DNA of 6,006 nt from an uncultured Mycoplasmatota bacterium (GTDB lineage: Bacteria; Bacillota_I; Bacilli_A; RF39; UBA660). The notes under the pieces are model-generated. The model was not told the DNA's origin, made no database searches, and saw only the letters and a list, made by a program, of their open reading frames with translations. Shown piece after piece: positions 5,504 through 6,006 of this stretch; positions within the stretch are counted from its first letter, which is position 1, and every line of letters starts with the position of its first letter. Location of the stretch: NCBI GenBank assembly GCA_900553045.1, contig USBW01000046.1, forward strand, positions 1 through 6,006, read 5' to 3'. The translations under genes were made by a program, and so were the position numbers.

Positions 5504-5854
5504 ATGGTACATGAAATGAAGCTTCAAACGAAGTATTATAATTTTATTTTAAATGGTAGTAAAAGAATTGAACTGCGTTTATACGACGAGAAAAGAAGTA
5601 AGATTAAGTTGGGCGATATAATTAAATTTAGAAAAGAAGAAAATTTAACTGAAAGTTTTACTGCTAGGGTAGTAGGACTTTTAAGATATGAGACTTTTGC
5701 GGATCTTATTCGAGACTTTGATCTTGCTCTTTTGGCAACTGCAGATGCTTCTATGACTAAAGAAGAATTAGAATCTGATCTTTTAAAATTTTACCCATTA
5801 GCAAAACAAAAACAGTATGGGGTAATTGGTCTTAGGATTGAAAAGTTGAACTAA
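5504..5854 (+). CDS. ASCH-domain (PUA-like) protein
   Basis: A 116-residue protein made up of a single ASCH domain, a PUA-like beta-barrel associated with RNA binding. It begins HEMKL (3-7) and carries the family signature G-S-K-R-I-E-L-R (18-25), then DEKR (28-31) and KLGDIIKF (35-42). The last strand, YGVIGLRIEKL (105-115), is also typical. ASCH proteins have been linked to RNA-related roles, and E. coli YqfB is an amidohydrolase of acetylcytidine. The YqfB catalytic pattern is not evident here, so I make no enzyme claim. ATG 5504 is supported by GTGAGG (5493-5498) five bases upstream; the ATG at 5516 lacks a Shine-Dalgarno sequence. It lies 15 bases after galE with no promoter between them, so it is probably the second gene of that transcript. 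Its ligand is unknown. Confidence 0.88.
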   Translation: MVHEMKLQTKYYNFILNGSKRIELRLYDEKRSKIKLGDIIKFRKEENLTESFTARVVGLLRYETFADLIRDFDLALLATADASMTKEELESDLLKFYPLAKQKQYGVIGLRIEKLN

Positions 5855-5861
5855 TAGGTTT

Positions 5862-5909
5862 AGAAAAGGAAAATCTTAAAAAAAATAAAATTTGGGCTTT
5901 CCTTTTCTT
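5862..5909 (+). terminator. Intrinsic terminator after the galE-ASCH unit
   Basis: AGAAAAGGAAA (5862-5872) pairs perfectly with TTTCCTTTTCT (5898-5908) across a 25-base A-rich loop. The 3' arm continues into TTTTTATTTAT. The long loop is unusual, but the perfect 11-bp stem and its position eight bases past the ASCH stop support termination. The 3' arm overlaps the -35 region of the tRNA promoter. Confidence 0.6.
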
Positions 5910-5926
5910 TTTATTTATGCTATACT
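5898..5926 (+). promoter_or_regulatory. Extended -10 promoter of the tRNA-Lys gene
   Basis: TATACT (5921-5926) is preceded by TG at 5918-5919, giving an extended -10 (TGC-TATACT). The base run at 17-base spacing is TTTCCT (5898-5903), a poor -35. Transcription would begin near 5933, about 13 bases before the mature tRNA. Confidence 0.65.
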
Positions 5927-5945
5927 TTACTAGTAGTTGATTTTT

Positions 5946-6006
5946 GGGCTGTTAGCTCAGTTGGTAGAGCAACTGACTCTTAATCAGTGGGTCTAGGGTT
6001 CGAATC
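5946..6006 (+). tRNA. tRNA-Lys (anticodon CTT), truncated by the window end
   Basis: The 5' 61 bases of a tRNA. The acceptor strand is GGGCTGT (5946-5952) and TA follows at positions 8-9. The D arm is GCTC/GAGC around AGTTGGTA, and the anticodon stem is ACTGA/TCAGT (5972-5976/5984-5988). The loop CTCTTAA carries anticodon CTT (5979-5981), which reads AAG lysine codons. The variable loop GGGTC and T arm TAGGG-TTCGAAT follow. The 3' half of the T stem and the acceptor 3' strand lie beyond the window. More tRNA genes may follow. Confidence 0.95.

Noticed and set aside
112..5854. Possible alternative genetic code (TGA as tryptophan), because no gene here stops with TGA
   Set aside because: All seven genes stop with TAA or TAG, but the tryptophans I checked are TGG and no frame contains internal TGA. 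In an AT-rich code-4 genome, TGA tryptophan codons would be expected.
1..6006. CRISPR array, insertion sequence, phage or defence system
   Set aside because: I saw no regularly spaced repeats, transposase-like proteins, terminal repeats with target duplications, or recognisable defence domains on either strand.

Overview
This is an AT-rich, gene-dense chromosomal segment of a low-GC Gram-positive bacterium. The evidence is an SspI-type small acid-soluble spore protein, sigma-A-like promoters with TTGNNN and TATAAT/TATACT boxes, Shine-Dalgarno-led starts, many U-tailed intrinsic terminators, and standard-code use of TGG for tryptophan. The spore protein points to the class Bacilli and a lineage that sporulates or recently did. 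An uncultured host-associated Bacilli lineage would fit, but the sequence does not fix the taxon.

Layout: positions 1-111 hold a promoter-like element inside a perfect 13-bp inverted repeat, then a second U-tailed hairpin. Next comes a small standalone Smr-domain gene (112-390). It converges on sspI (395-613, minus), whose terminator lies within the last codons of the smr gene. sspI diverges from lemA (703-1254) across an 89-base region with a near-consensus promoter for lemA. lemA and a DUF2207 (YciQ-like) membrane-protein gene (1289-3124) form a two-gene unit split by an intrinsic terminator-like hairpin that overlaps the lemA stop codon. After a strong terminator (3137-3169) lies a separate transcription unit for a Y-family DNA polymerase (3220-4437). 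Its promoter overlaps a good match to the Bacillus LexA/SOS box. A weaker terminator follows, then galE (4487-5488) and a closely spaced ASCH-domain gene (5504-5854). A terminator and an extended -10 promoter precede a tRNA-Lys(CTT) gene cut off by the window end.

The genes belong to separate small transcription units: an envelope pair (lemA with DUF2207), a DNA-damage polymerase, a sugar-nucleotide epimerase with a putative RNA-binding partner, a spore protein and a nucleic-acid-binding Smr protein. I see no mobile element, CRISPR array or defence system. The gene content is ordinary. The points worth a second look are regulatory: the LexA box, the terminator inside the lemA operon, the terminator inside a coding end, the promoter/inverted-repeat overlap at the left edge, and sspI as a marker of sporulation.
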